A stretch of 64,000 bases of DNA, taken from NCBI GenBank assembly GCA_902774265.1, contig CACYHR010000001.1, forward strand, positions 19,066 through 83,065, given 5' to 3'. The notes below the pieces were generated by a model. It worked only from the letters and a program-made list of their open reading frames with translations. It did not search any database and had not been told where the DNA came from. The stretch comes from an uncultured Eubacteriales bacterium. Its GTDB lineage: Bacteria > Bacillota > Clostridia > Peptostreptococcales > Anaerovoracaceae. A program made the position numbers and the translations under genes. Within the stretch, counting starts at the first letter, position 1. Each line of letters begins with the position of its first letter. Of the stretch, positions 12,166 to 20,984 are shown piece by piece.

Positions 12166-12801
12166 ATGATGGACCTTGCAAACGTTGATAAAAAGCTGAT
12201 GGCGTTTTTCAGAGAACTGAGTCCGAGGGAGCGCAGGCTCATGCTGGACGAGCTGAAGCGTACGGGCGAAATAGACGAAGCGACAGGAGAATTCTGCGAC
12301 AGATTATATGAGATCCGCTATTCGGATCCGAAGGACCCGCAGCACAGGGTGGACAACTGGCTGTGGAAGATAGTTTACCTTCCGGGACTCTATAAGAAAA
12401 AAGGACTGCTCAAAAGAGCGGTATCAAATGAATACAAAAGCGCGGTCAGGGACCTGAATCTTGAGGATATCGATTCTCTGGATGATAACGAAAAGCTCTG
12501 CCTGTATCTTGAATTCAGAAATGCGGCAAAGAGATATCTCTCTACATGCGAAGGCGCCAATTATGCCAGCCGGCTGATGGGATTCAGGAAAGCCACTCCC
12601 GAAGAAAAGAAAGAGAAGGCGTGCGAGGACATATGGATGTCATCGAGAGGCCTCGTCCGGGCCTACGAAAAAATTAACGGAGGATCCGGAGAGGGGGACA
12701 GGCTCGAGCTCTGGTGCCGGGCGCTGCGAGACGAACTCTTCCAGTATGATCCCGCTGCGAAATTCCATTATGAAGAGCTGGAGAACAGACAGACAAAATA
12801 A
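12166..12801 (+). CDS. Small conserved protein of unknown function in a sugar operon (tentatively DUF6553-like)
   Basis: About 211 residues, cytoplasmic, rich in charged residues and probably all-helical. No signal peptide, membrane segment or catalytic motif is visible. It opens with an LSPRERRLMLDELKRTGEID helix pair and has a conserved-looking DNWLWKIVYLPGLYKKKG block at about 62-80. The GTG at 12157 overlaps the kinase stop; ATG 12166 is more likely. Translational coupling to the kinase suggests a supporting role in the pathway, such as a regulator or enzyme partner. The family name is from memory and should be checked. No function should be assumed. Confidence 0.72.
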   Translation: MMDLANVDKKLMAFFRELSPRERRLMLDELKRTGEIDEATGEFCDRLYEIRYSDPKDPQHRVDNWLWKIVYLPGLYKKKGLLKRAVSNEYKSAVRDLNLEDIDSLDDNEKLCLYLEFRNAAKRYLSTCEGANYASRLMGFRKATPEEKKEKACEDIWMSSRGLVRAYEKINGGSGEGDRLELWCRALRDELFQYDPAAKFHYEELENRQTK

Positions 12802-12826
12802 GTGTTAAAGAAGTGAGGTGCACGCT

Positions 12827-13873
12827 ATGAATGCAACAATGATACAGCAATTAATGACCGAACCTAAAAATATAACCTTCCGCAATGTCCCCGTGCCAAA
12901 GCCGGGCCCGGACCAGGTGCTGGTCAGCATCAAAAAAGTCGGAATCTGCGGAAGCGATATCCATGTATTCCACGGTACACACCCTTATACCTCATATCCT
13001 GTAACACAGGGACATGAGGTCGCAGGCGAGATAATTGAACTCGGCGAATACGTCAAGGATCTCAGCGTAGGGCAGAGAGTCACGATAGAGCCTCAGGTGT
13101 TCTGCGGAAGATGTTATCCATGCCTTCACGGCAAATACAATCTCTGTGAAAATCTCAAGGTAATGGGATTCCAGACGACCGGAACAGCGAGTGAATATTT
13201 TGCGGTAGACGCATCCAAGGTAACTCCTATCCCTGACGAACTGACATATTCACAGGGAGCCATGATAGAGCCTCTCGCAGTTACAGTACATGCGGCCAGG
13301 AGATTCGAAGACCTGAAGGGTGCTAATGTCGTAGTCCTCGGCTGCGGACCAATCGGCATACTCCTGATCCAGTCTCTGAAGGCGCTCGGAGCAGCATGCG
13401 TCTTCGCGACAGATATTTCCGATACAAGACTTAAGCTGGCTAAGGAACTCGGCGCTGATTATGCAGTCAACACAATGAAGCAGGACTACGCAGAGGAACT
13501 CATCAAAGCGTTCGGTCCTGACAAGGCTGATGTTATATATGAATGCGCAGGCTCTGATATAACAATGGATCAGGCTATACAGAACGCGCGCAAGGGCAGC
13601 GTCATCATTCTTGTAGCTGTATTCGGCAAGAGAGCAAATGTCGATCTGGCTAAACTCAATGATTCCGAGCTTGACCTCAATACATCGATGATGTACCGCC
13701 ACGAGGACTTCGTCGACGCGATCAGACTGGTCGCAGAGGGAAAAGTCAGACTGGAACCGCTGCAGAGCGCCAGATTCGCATTTGAGGATTATCAGAAAGC
13801 ATACGATTATATTGACAATAACCGCGAAACAAGCATGAAAGTCCTGATCGATGTCGATCCGACAGTGGAATAA
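12827..13873 (+). CDS. Zinc-dependent alcohol/polyol dehydrogenase (MDR family, sorbitol dehydrogenase-like)
   Basis: 348 residues from ATG 12827, set by GAGGTG just before it (the frame also opens at GTG 12818). Catalytic zinc ligands are in CGSDIH and GHEVAGE. The structural zinc loop is CGRCYPCLHGKYNLC with four Cys. The NAD-binding fold is VVVLGCGPIGIL, and an Asp in ATDISD after beta-2 indicates NAD rather than NADP. It resembles L-iditol/sorbitol and butanediol dehydrogenases. Within the operon it probably oxidises a polyol at C2, complementing the SDR and the mannitol-dehydrogenase-type enzyme downstream. Substrate unproven. Confidence 0.92.
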   Translation: MNATMIQQLMTEPKNITFRNVPVPKPGPDQVLVSIKKVGICGSDIHVFHGTHPYTSYPVTQGHEVAGEIIELGEYVKDLSVGQRVTIEPQVFCGRCYPCLHGKYNLCENLKVMGFQTTGTASEYFAVDASKVTPIPDELTYSQGAMIEPLAVTVHAARRFEDLKGANVVVLGCGPIGILLIQSLKALGAACVFATDISDTRLKLAKELGADYAVNTMKQDYAEELIKAFGPDKADVIYECAGSDITMDQAIQNARKGSVIILVAVFGKRANVDLAKLNDSELDLNTSMMYRHEDFVDAIRLVAEGKVRLEPLQSARFAFEDYQKAYDYIDNNRETSMKVLIDVDPTVE

Positions 13874-13900
13874 CAGTGACTTGTCAAGGAGTAGTATTAT

Positions 13901-15526
13901 ATGAAACTGACTTATAATGGCCTTAAGGATAAAGGAGCCTGGGAAAAAGCCGGAATAAGCCTTCCGGGATATGATCCGCGCGAAGTAGCAGAACGCAGTG
14001 CTGTTTCGCCGGTGTGGGTGCATTTCGGCATAGGCAATATTTTCAGAATATTTATAGGCGGCATATGTGATGCTCTGCTCGAAGCAGCTGAGACCGACAG
14101 AGGGATAATCTGCGCCGAGACCTTCGACTATGATGTCGTAGACAAAATATACAGACCGCATGACAACCTCGCTCTAGCTGTAACTCTCCATGCGGACGGG
14201 AGGCAGGACAGGAAGGTCATCGCTTCTCTTACCGAAGCGATCAAAGCCGGACCGGAGCATCAGCAGGACAGACTGCGCGAGATATTTAAAGATCCCGGCC
14301 TGCAGTTGGTATCGTTCACCATCACTGAGAAAGGCTATGCGCTGAGAAGACCGGACGGGGAATATCTGCCATACATAGCTGCGGATATGGAGAACGGACC
14401 GGAAAAAGCATGCGGCGCTATGGGTATTGTCACTGCTCTCCTGTATGAAAGATATCTCGCCGGAGGCAGCCCGCTGGCTCTCGTATCGATGGACAATGTC
14501 TCGGGAAACGGTGATAAACTCCGCTCTGCAGTAAACGAGACAGCAACAGTATGGACAGAAAAAGGATTTACCGAAAAGGGATTTGTCGACTATGTCAGCG
14601 ATATATCGAGAGTAAGCTTCCCGCTTACCATGATAGACAAGATCACACCGAGACCGGGAGAAGAGGTGCGAAGACAGCTCGCGGAGCTCGGCGTTGAGGA
14701 CATGGACATAGTGGTGACCTCGAAGAAGACATACATCGCGCCGTTTGTCAATGCAGAGGCTCCTGGATACCTGGTCATAGAGGACTCATTCCCGAATGGA
14801 AGACCGCCGCTCGAAAAAGCCGGCGTTTATATGACTGAAAGGGAGACTGTAATAAAATCAGAACGGATGAAAGTCACTGCCTGCCTCAATCCGGTACACA
14901 CAGCCGTTTGCACATACGCATGCATGCTCGGATATGAGATGTTTGCTGACGGAATCAAAGACACTGACCTATATGAGCTGGCAAGACAGATATCCTACGG
15001 AGAAGGCCTGCCTGCAGCAGAGGATCCCGGCATCATTTCTCCGAAAGAGTTCCTCGATGAACTGATGACTGAGAGATTCGTCAATTCATATCTCGGTGAT
15101 ACCAGCGCCAGGATAGCAGTCGATATCTCCCAGATGGCAGGCATCAGATTCGGAGAAACCATCAGAGCGTATGTTGCAAAGGAAGGCAGCGCAGCATCAC
15201 TGAACGCCATCCCTCTTGCGATAGCAGGCTGGCTGAGATATCTGATGGCGCTTGACGATAACGGTGATCCAATGGAACTGTCACCTGACCCGATGCTCGA
15301 AAGCCTCACAGGACAGCTTGCCGGGGCCACATTCGGACAGCCCGACAGCCTGGGCGGGATTGGAAGCCCGGACAACAAGCTCAGACCGATCCTTTCCAAT
15401 GAACGTATCTTCGGAAGCGATCTCTATAAAGCCGGGATCGGGGAAAAGATCGAAACAATGACAGCATCCATGCTCGAAGGAAAAGGCGCAGTAAGAAAGG
15501 CCCTCAGACAATACCTGAGCAAATGA
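13901..15526 (+). CDS. Mannitol dehydrogenase-family protein (polyol-specific long-chain dehydrogenase)
   Basis: 541 residues, the longer (about 540) form of the mannitol 2-dehydrogenase / fructuronate reductase family. The N-terminus has HFGIGNIFRIF, the cofactor loop of the family. The catalytic Lys-Asn-His block is visible as K-VTACLNPVHTA at about 324-335. AAGGAG at 13887 sets the start. It is the last gene of the polyol operon and would interconvert a hexitol/pentitol and its ketose, or reduce a keto-uronate. No uronate isomerase or KDG enzyme lies nearby, so a polyol role is favoured. A long hairpin terminator follows. Confidence 0.92.
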   Translation: MKLTYNGLKDKGAWEKAGISLPGYDPREVAERSAVSPVWVHFGIGNIFRIFIGGICDALLEAAETDRGIICAETFDYDVVDKIYRPHDNLALAVTLHADGRQDRKVIASLTEAIKAGPEHQQDRLREIFKDPGLQLVSFTITEKGYALRRPDGEYLPYIAADMENGPEKACGAMGIVTALLYERYLAGGSPLALVSMDNVSGNGDKLRSAVNETATVWTEKGFTEKGFVDYVSDISRVSFPLTMIDKITPRPGEEVRRQLAELGVEDMDIVVTSKKTYIAPFVNAEAPGYLVIEDSFPNGRPPLEKAGVYMTERETVIKSERMKVTACLNPVHTAVCTYACMLGYEMFADGIKDTDLYELARQISYGEGLPAAEDPGIISPKEFLDELMTERFVNSYLGDTSARIAVDISQMAGIRFGETIRAYVAKEGSAASLNAIPLAIAGWLRYLMALDDNGDPMELSPDPMLESLTGQLAGATFGQPDSLGGIGSPDNKLRPILSNERIFGSDLYKAGIGEKIETMTASMLEGKGAVRKALRQYLSK

Positions 15527-15547
15527 CAATCGTTAAGCAATAAAAAA

Positions 15548-15572
15548 ATCCGGCAATGGGCAACTGCCGGAT
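15548..15572 (-). terminator. Hairpin downstream of the polyol operon
   Basis: ATCCGGCA-9 nt-TGCCGGAT. On the + strand no T-run follows; on the minus strand a run of seven T would follow. It may act as a block to antisense transcription or be part of a larger 3' structure. Confidence 0.4.
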
Positions 15573-15600
15573 GCATGATAGGGGGTAGGGAAATACCCGG

Positions 15601-15665
15601 AAAGGACCGATACCTGTAAGCCCCGCTCAATCGACAGAGCGGCAGCCGCGGGCATTGGTCCTTTT
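15601..15665 (+). terminator. Long branched terminator of the polyol operon
   Basis: The outer stem AAAGGACCGAT / ATTGGTCCTTT is followed by a T-run, and inside are GC-rich arms CCGCTC/GAGCGG and CCGCGGGC. It ends the sugar operon before the pilus promoter. The structure is larger than an ordinary terminator, so an RNA element with another role cannot be excluded. Confidence 0.6.
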
Positions 15666-15731
15666 TGCGTACGCTGAGCCTGACATATAATTAAAATATG
15701 TTTAAAAAGTGTTCCGATAATGCTCTACTTG

Positions 15732-15760
15732 TTGAAAAATCCACAATTCGGCCGTATAAT
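15732..15760 (+). promoter_or_regulatory. Promoter of the type IV pilus operon
   Basis: TTGAAA (15732-15737), 17-nt spacer, TATAAT (15755-15760). A near-consensus SigA promoter 136 bp ahead of pilB, leaving a leader of about 130 nt in which I recognise no riboswitch. Confidence 0.75.
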
Positions 15761-15895
15761 TAGCCTTGTATAGGTGCGCAGTGCCTCCTTTTATCGTTCG
15801 GAATTTTGAAAAGTGCATACGGAAAGGGAGAACCTGTGCCGCAGAAATTTCTGAAAACCGGAAAAAGACATATTTATCAAAACAGAGGTCAAATA

Positions 15896-17653
15896 ATGGC
15901 TGTTTTAGAGAGTTCAAATAAAAAACCTACAGGCGGCAAAAGGCCAAAACGTCTGGGAGACCTGCTTATAGCAGCAGGCCTTATCACAGAAGAGCAGCTT
16001 GAAGAAGGTCTTCGCCTGCAAAAAGGTTCGGGCAAACGTCTCGGAACCGTACTGCAGGACGAGGGATTCATCACAGAGCTCGAAATGATCGAGGCTCTGC
16101 AGATGCAGCTTGGTATCGAGTATATAGATCTCACCAAGATCAATATCCCTACAGAGCTGGCTCAGGTCGTGCCGCAGAATATAGCTAAACAATATCAGGT
16201 CGTTCCTGTCAGAATAATCAGAGACGAGCTTTATCTTGCGATGAGCGATCCGCTCAACTTCTACGCGATAGAGGAAGTCCGTAAGGTAGTCCGCCGCAAG
16301 GTCGTACCTATGATCGCGACCGCGTCTGCCATCGAACGTTCCATACAGATACTCTACGGAAACGAGGGCGCTGCCAAGGCCATCGAGGAAATGAAGCGTG
16401 AAGCTGCAATGTCCGGCGACGATGACGACGGCACACAGGAAGCGTCTTTCTCATCAACGATAGTCGGCGGAGAGGACAGCGCAAACCAGGCGCCGGCCAT
16501 CAGGCTCGTAAACTCCATCATCGAGCGTGCGGTAACAGAGCGTTCCAGCGATATCCACATCGAGCCGAGAGAAGAAGAACTTTCTGTCCGTATGCGTATA
16601 GACGGACTTCTGAGAGACATACTGACCGTACCGCGCGAACTGCAGTCGGCTGTGCTTTCGCGTTTCAAGGTAATGGCAAACCTCGACATCACAGAGAGGC
16701 GTGTACCGCAGGACGGACGTTTCAACGTCAAAGTCAGAGACAAGGACATCGACCTCCGTGTATCCACACTGCCTACAGTATACGGCGAAAAGATTGTTTG
16801 CCGTCTGCTCGATAAATCGGGCGGTAACCTCGACCACTCGGCCATCGGACTCAGTGAAGAGGACTCAAAGAAATACGACAAGCTGATCAAGATCAAGAAC
16901 GGAGTAATCCTGATCGTAGGACCTACGGGAAGCGGTAAGTCAACGACCATGTATTCCATGATCAACGACCTCAACAGACGTGAAGTCAACCTGATAACAC
17001 TCGAAGATCCTGTCGAGTACAACGTCGACGGAGTCAATCAGGTACAGATAAACGAAAAAACGGGCATGACATTCGCGAAGGGCCTCAGAGCCATACTGCG
17101 TCAGGACCCGGACATCATCTGCGTCGGAGAGATCCGTGACGGCGAGACCGCCGAGATCGCGATGAGATCCGCTATCACAGGTCACGTCGTACTTTCGACC
17201 ATACATACCAGTGACGCTCTCGGAACCATAGAGCGACTTATAGACATGGGCGTGGAGCCTTACCTCGTAGCCAGCGCTCTCAAGGGCGTATTCTCACAGA
17301 GACTGGTGCGCCGTATCTGCCCTGACTGCAAACAGGCATATCATCCGGATGAAGAGGAACAGGACGAACTGGGACTGCCATATGATCCTGAGCGCGTATT
17401 CTACCGCGGCAAGGGCTGCCCTAAGTGTTTCGACACCGGGTACAGAGGCAGAATAGGCGTCTTCGAAATATTCCCGCTCGACATCAAGGTCCGCCGAATG
17501 ATCGCGGCCAACGCCGGCAGAGAAGCCATCGAAAAACTGCTCACCGATCCGGCCCGCGGATTCGTATCACTCAAGGAAAACGCGATACGCCTCGTTTACG
17601 ATGGAGTCACCACCGTCGACGAAGTACTGCGTGTAGTATATGAAGACATTTAA
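15896..17653 (+). CDS. pilB: Type IV pilus assembly ATPase PilB
   Basis: 585 residues from ATG 15896, which has AGAGG 8 nt upstream; the frame is open from 15806 but lacks a site there. The N-terminal MshEN/GspE_N region (about 15-150, RLGDLLIAAGLITEEQL) is followed by the secretion ATPase domain. Walker A GPTGSGKST is at about 341, the Asp and His boxes follow, and Walker B-like IICVGEIRDGETAEIAM is at about 405. The zinc tetra-cysteine of assembly (not retraction) ATPases is present as CPDC (about 475) and CPKC (about 507). It powers pilus extension from the cytoplasmic side and is first of the nine-gene pilus operon. Confidence 0.96.
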   Translation: MAVLESSNKKPTGGKRPKRLGDLLIAAGLITEEQLEEGLRLQKGSGKRLGTVLQDEGFITELEMIEALQMQLGIEYIDLTKINIPTELAQVVPQNIAKQYQVVPVRIIRDELYLAMSDPLNFYAIEEVRKVVRRKVVPMIATASAIERSIQILYGNEGAAKAIEEMKREAAMSGDDDDGTQEASFSSTIVGGEDSANQAPAIRLVNSIIERAVTERSSDIHIEPREEELSVRMRIDGLLRDILTVPRELQSAVLSRFKVMANLDITERRVPQDGRFNVKVRDKDIDLRVSTLPTVYGEKIVCRLLDKSGGNLDHSAIGLSEEDSKKYDKLIKIKNGVILIVGPTGSGKSTTMYSMINDLNRREVNLITLEDPVEYNVDGVNQVQINEKTGMTFAKGLRAILRQDPDIICVGEIRDGETAEIAMRSAITGHVVLSTIHTSDALGTIERLIDMGVEPYLVASALKGVFSQRLVRRICPDCKQAYHPDEEEQDELGLPYDPERVFYRGKGCPKCFDTGYRGRIGVFEIFPLDIKVRRMIAANAGREAIEKLLTDPARGFVSLKENAIRLVYDGVTTVDEVLRVVYEDI

Positions 17654-17756
17654 TATAGCCGTCAGTCGCTGAGTGCCGGCTGCTGCAAAGCCTCCCGCGC
17701 AGGCATTTTGAGCCTGATGAACAAGGGATAATGAAAAAAGATAAGGAGACTGGAAA

Positions 17757-18806
17757 ATGCTGACAATTGAAGAACTCGTACTGAAGGCAAGAGAAGACGG
17801 CGCTTCGGATATCCATCTGATCTACGACCTACCGCCGAAATACCGTAAGGACGGCCAGCTGCAGGATATGACCGACGAGGCGTTAACCGATGAGGACTGC
17901 TTCGCATATGCCAGATCGCTTGCAGGAACAGAAGACGCTTATCAGGTTTACGAAGACACAGGCGAGCTGGACGCCGCTGCTACATTTGCCGGCAACCGCT
18001 GCCGTATCCATATATTCCGCCAGCAGGGACTGCCTTCGGTGGCGCTGAGACTGCTCTCCGACAAGATCCCTAAACTGGAAACACTGGGACTGCCGCCTGC
18101 GGCTTTGGATCTGCCTAAGCACCACAAGGGAATCATCCTTGTTACCGGTGAGACGGGTTCCGGTAAATCTACAAGCCTGGCGGCGATGCTCGACTACATC
18201 AATCACAACAAGAGATGCCACATCGTCACACTTGAAGACCCGGTCGAGTATATCTATACACCGGACCTCGCGGCTATCAACCAGCGTGAGGTAGGAAAAG
18301 ACACAATGAGTTTTGCTTCGGGCCTCCGCGCATCTCTCCGTGAGGACCCTAACGTTATACTCATCGGCGAAATGAGAGACAGGGAGACCATCGAGACAGC
18401 CATCACAGCGGCTGAGACAGGTCACCTTGTATTCGGAACACTGCACACCGGCAGCGCTTCGGACGCTGTAGACCGTATCGTGCAGGTATTCCCTGAGGGC
18501 ATGCAGACACAGATCCGTCTGCAGCTGTCGATGGTACTGCAGGCCGTCATCACACAGCAGCTGTTGCCTAAGAAGACCGGCGGCAGAGTGCTGGCTGTAG
18601 AAATGATGATAGTCACAGACGCCATCAGGAACCTTATCAGAAACGGAAATACACCGCAGATCGTCAACGCCATCGCGACAAGCGCGGCGATTGGCGGACA
18701 GACAATGGACCAGGCTCTCGTAAGGCTGGTCAGGGGCGGACAGATCACACGCGACACCGCAATGCAGTACGCCCACGACGCCGACTACGTAAAGAAGAAC
18801 GCATAA
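17757..18806 (+). CDS. pilT: Type IV pilus retraction ATPase PilT
   Basis: 349 residues, the standard PilT length. Walker A GETGSGKST at about 131, Walker B region LIGEMRDRETIETA at about 202, and the PilT-specific C-terminal AIRNLIRNG motif needed for retraction. No zinc tetra-cysteine, which separates it from PilB. AAGGAG at 17741 sets the start. Its presence means these pili should retract (twitching motility, surface sensing or DNA uptake). It lies 103 bp after pilB. Confidence 0.96.
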   Translation: MLTIEELVLKAREDGASDIHLIYDLPPKYRKDGQLQDMTDEALTDEDCFAYARSLAGTEDAYQVYEDTGELDAAATFAGNRCRIHIFRQQGLPSVALRLLSDKIPKLETLGLPPAALDLPKHHKGIILVTGETGSGKSTSLAAMLDYINHNKRCHIVTLEDPVEYIYTPDLAAINQREVGKDTMSFASGLRASLREDPNVILIGEMRDRETIETAITAAETGHLVFGTLHTGSASDAVDRIVQVFPEGMQTQIRLQLSMVLQAVITQQLLPKKTGGRVLAVEMMIVTDAIRNLIRNGNTPQIVNAIATSAAIGGQTMDQALVRLVRGGQITRDTAMQYAHDADYVKKNA

Positions 18807-18933
18807 GATAACTCAATAAATAATTACGGGCACTGATCAAGCATGTTGCACGTATACTCAGTTAGATGTAACGGCTCAGTTATCGGATTGCGCAAATTAA
18901 TATAAATACTTTTATAGACAGGAATTGTGATAT

Positions 18934-20154
18934 ATGGATACTTTTAAATATTCTGCGATGTCCCGCGATGGTAAGCGGGTAAGCGGAGTTATCGAGGGAT
19001 TCAATCAGATGGACGCGGCCTCCAAACTAAAGGAGACCTATCCTATAGTGCTCAAAGTTGAGCCGGCGGAGGATAAGGGAAAAGTAGCTAATTTCTTGTC
19101 CGGTGATATCGGTGGCGCCAAGCTCAACGAAAAGGCATTCACTCTGATGTGCAGCCAGTTCGCTGTAATCCTCAAAGCAGGTATCCCTATCGCGAGGACT
19201 GTACGTCTTATCGGCGCGAAGATGACAGATAAGACGCTTAAGAAAATACTGACACAGGTAGCTGATGATGTAGAATCCGGTCGTTCGCTATCGCTCAGCT
19301 TTTCCGAGAGAGGAAAAAAGATCATACCTCTGACATTCCTCGAGACTATACACGCGGGCGAGGAAGCCGGTAATCTTGACACGGCCTTTGAATCCGCGAG
19401 CGAACACTACAAGAAACAGATGAAGCTCAAGGGCAAGGTTCGTGGGGCTATGATATACCCGACCTTCGTAATGCTGCTCGCTGTAGCGGTAGTAATAGTA
19501 CTTATGGTCAAGGTAGTCCCGACCTTCACTGCGATATTTGAGGAACAGGGTAATCAACTTCCGACTATTACAAGATCACTGATAGCGCTTTCCCAGTTTT
19601 TCAGGAACAATTGGTATATACTGGTAGTTATAGGCCTGATGGTATTCGTCGGATTTAAACTTTACGGGAACACAGAATCGGGCCGAATGCAGCTGGCCAT
19701 ATGGGCGTTGAAACTGCCGGTGCTCGGGGAAATAAACATACTGAGTGCATCCAGTCAGTTCGCCAACACCATGGCGATGATGCTGGGAGCAGGTCTGCCG
19801 CTCACCAAGGCAGTAACGATCACGGCAAGGACACTCAGCAATTATTATATAAGCACAGAGGTCGGCAAGATATCATCTGAACTCGAGGTAGGACATACTT
19901 TGGGCAAGACACTAAGAGAATCAGGATGTCTGCCTGATATACTGATAGATATGACGGCGGTCGGAGAGGAATCCGGAGAACTCGAATCCACATTGGGGAT
20001 GACGGCAGATTATTATGATAACGAGCTGGAACAAGCAACGCAGAGGGCACTGGCCAAACTCGAGCCGGCAACCCTTGTATTCATGGGAGCGGTAGCAGGA
20101 TACATAGTAATCGCTATCTATGTAGCTATGTTCTCGATGTACAACGGAATGTAA
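18934..20154 (+). CDS. pilC: Type IV pilus inner-membrane platform protein PilC
   Basis: 406 residues, the normal GspF/PilC size. Two repeated T2SSF domains (about 70-195 and 270-395), each with the family helices, and three membrane segments (about 170-192, 220-240, 375-400). The N-terminal MDTFKYSAMSRDGKRVSG is typical. It is the membrane platform on which PilB and PilT act. A 127-bp space separates it from pilT, with only a weak ribosome site and a weak promoter-like TTGCGC-TTTATA pair, so some internal initiation is possible. Confidence 0.95.
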   Translation: MDTFKYSAMSRDGKRVSGVIEGFNQMDAASKLKETYPIVLKVEPAEDKGKVANFLSGDIGGAKLNEKAFTLMCSQFAVILKAGIPIARTVRLIGAKMTDKTLKKILTQVADDVESGRSLSLSFSERGKKIIPLTFLETIHAGEEAGNLDTAFESASEHYKKQMKLKGKVRGAMIYPTFVMLLAVAVVIVLMVKVVPTFTAIFEEQGNQLPTITRSLIALSQFFRNNWYILVVIGLMVFVGFKLYGNTESGRMQLAIWALKLPVLGEINILSASSQFANTMAMMLGAGLPLTKAVTITARTLSNYYISTEVGKISSELEVGHTLGKTLRESGCLPDILIDMTAVGEESGELESTLGMTADYYDNELEQATQRALAKLEPATLVFMGAVAGYIVIAIYVAMFSMYNGM

Positions 20155-20174
20155 GAAATCTGATTAATGAAAAA

Positions 20175-20909
20175 ATGACCGGGATTGATATTAAAAGAAA
20201 ACTGAATAGCAGATCAGGCGGAGCAAACCGCTTGGTGGTTATATTAGCGGTAATCGTATTGATCCTGCTTGTTGTGATATCGATACCGGCGTGGAAAGCA
20301 TTCCAATACAGATCCGAATATCTGGCTTGTGAGCAGGCTATGAAATCGGCAAATGACGGACTCATTATCGAATACCTTGGCACATATGAGGAGGGGGATA
20401 CAAAAGCAGCCCGTAAAGCACTGGATCAGATAATGGTTGCAAGACCGGATATATGCCCGAAACACGGCAATATATTCCTCGTTAAGGGGGCTGACGGTGT
20501 TTATACTACAGTGTGCGGACTGCATGACAAGGATGTAAGAGAGCGTACACGTTTAAACTCGACATACTGTCTGCGGAAGCTGAGAGAGTCGCGTAAGAAG
20601 CTTATAGACAAGGGAAACGAGGATCCGGGCGATATAGTGATCACCAATAATGGCGAGCCGCTGACAATCACCCGTGTAAAAAAAGAAGAAATGATTCACC
20701 GCGGCACTAAGACAACCAATGGTTACGAAGGTGTTGTAGCATTCTACGGGGTCAAGGGCGATTTTGATTTTTCAGCCAAGGCTAAGGCGAAAAAGAGTAA
20801 GAAAAAAGTCAAAGATGGTGATGTTTGCTATTTCGTCTATGCCGATGAGGATTATTGCGCTATCTGGAGGATGCAGGACAACTGGACCGGTGACGCGTAC
20901 GATGGCTAG
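20175..20909 (+). CDS. Pilin-like membrane protein without a canonical prepilin motif
   Basis: 244 residues. One membrane segment near the N-terminus (about 19-38, RLVVILAVIVLILLVVISIP), then a helix and an extracytoplasmic domain. The order (short basic N-terminus, hydrophobic helix, small domain) resembles minor pilins, and CPKHG-IFLV-GVYTTVC-LH matches the Cys-Pro...Cys...His pattern seen in many Firmicute pilin heads. It lacks the G|FTLxE cleavage site and the Glu at +5. It lies between pilC and the peptidase gene, so it is probably a pilus accessory protein or divergent minor pilin. A Lys-rich segment (about 198-215) follows. I do not recognise a named family. Confidence 0.75.
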   Translation: MTGIDIKRKLNSRSGGANRLVVILAVIVLILLVVISIPAWKAFQYRSEYLACEQAMKSANDGLIIEYLGTYEEGDTKAARKALDQIMVARPDICPKHGNIFLVKGADGVYTTVCGLHDKDVRERTRLNSTYCLRKLRESRKKLIDKGNEDPGDIVITNNGEPLTITRVKKEEMIHRGTKTTNGYEGVVAFYGVKGDFDFSAKAKAKKSKKKVKDGDVCYFVYADEDYCAIWRMQDNWTGDAYDG

Positions 20910-20984
20910 GCGTAACGTTAAAGTGCCGGTTATGAGTGGACTGATTCTCAGTGAAGTTAGATAAATAAAGGAAATAGTCAATAA

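Noticed and set aside
15666-15895. c-di-GMP riboswitch ahead of the pilus operon
   Set aside because: Clostridial pilus operons are sometimes controlled this way, but I find neither the GEMM-I nor the type II conserved core here.
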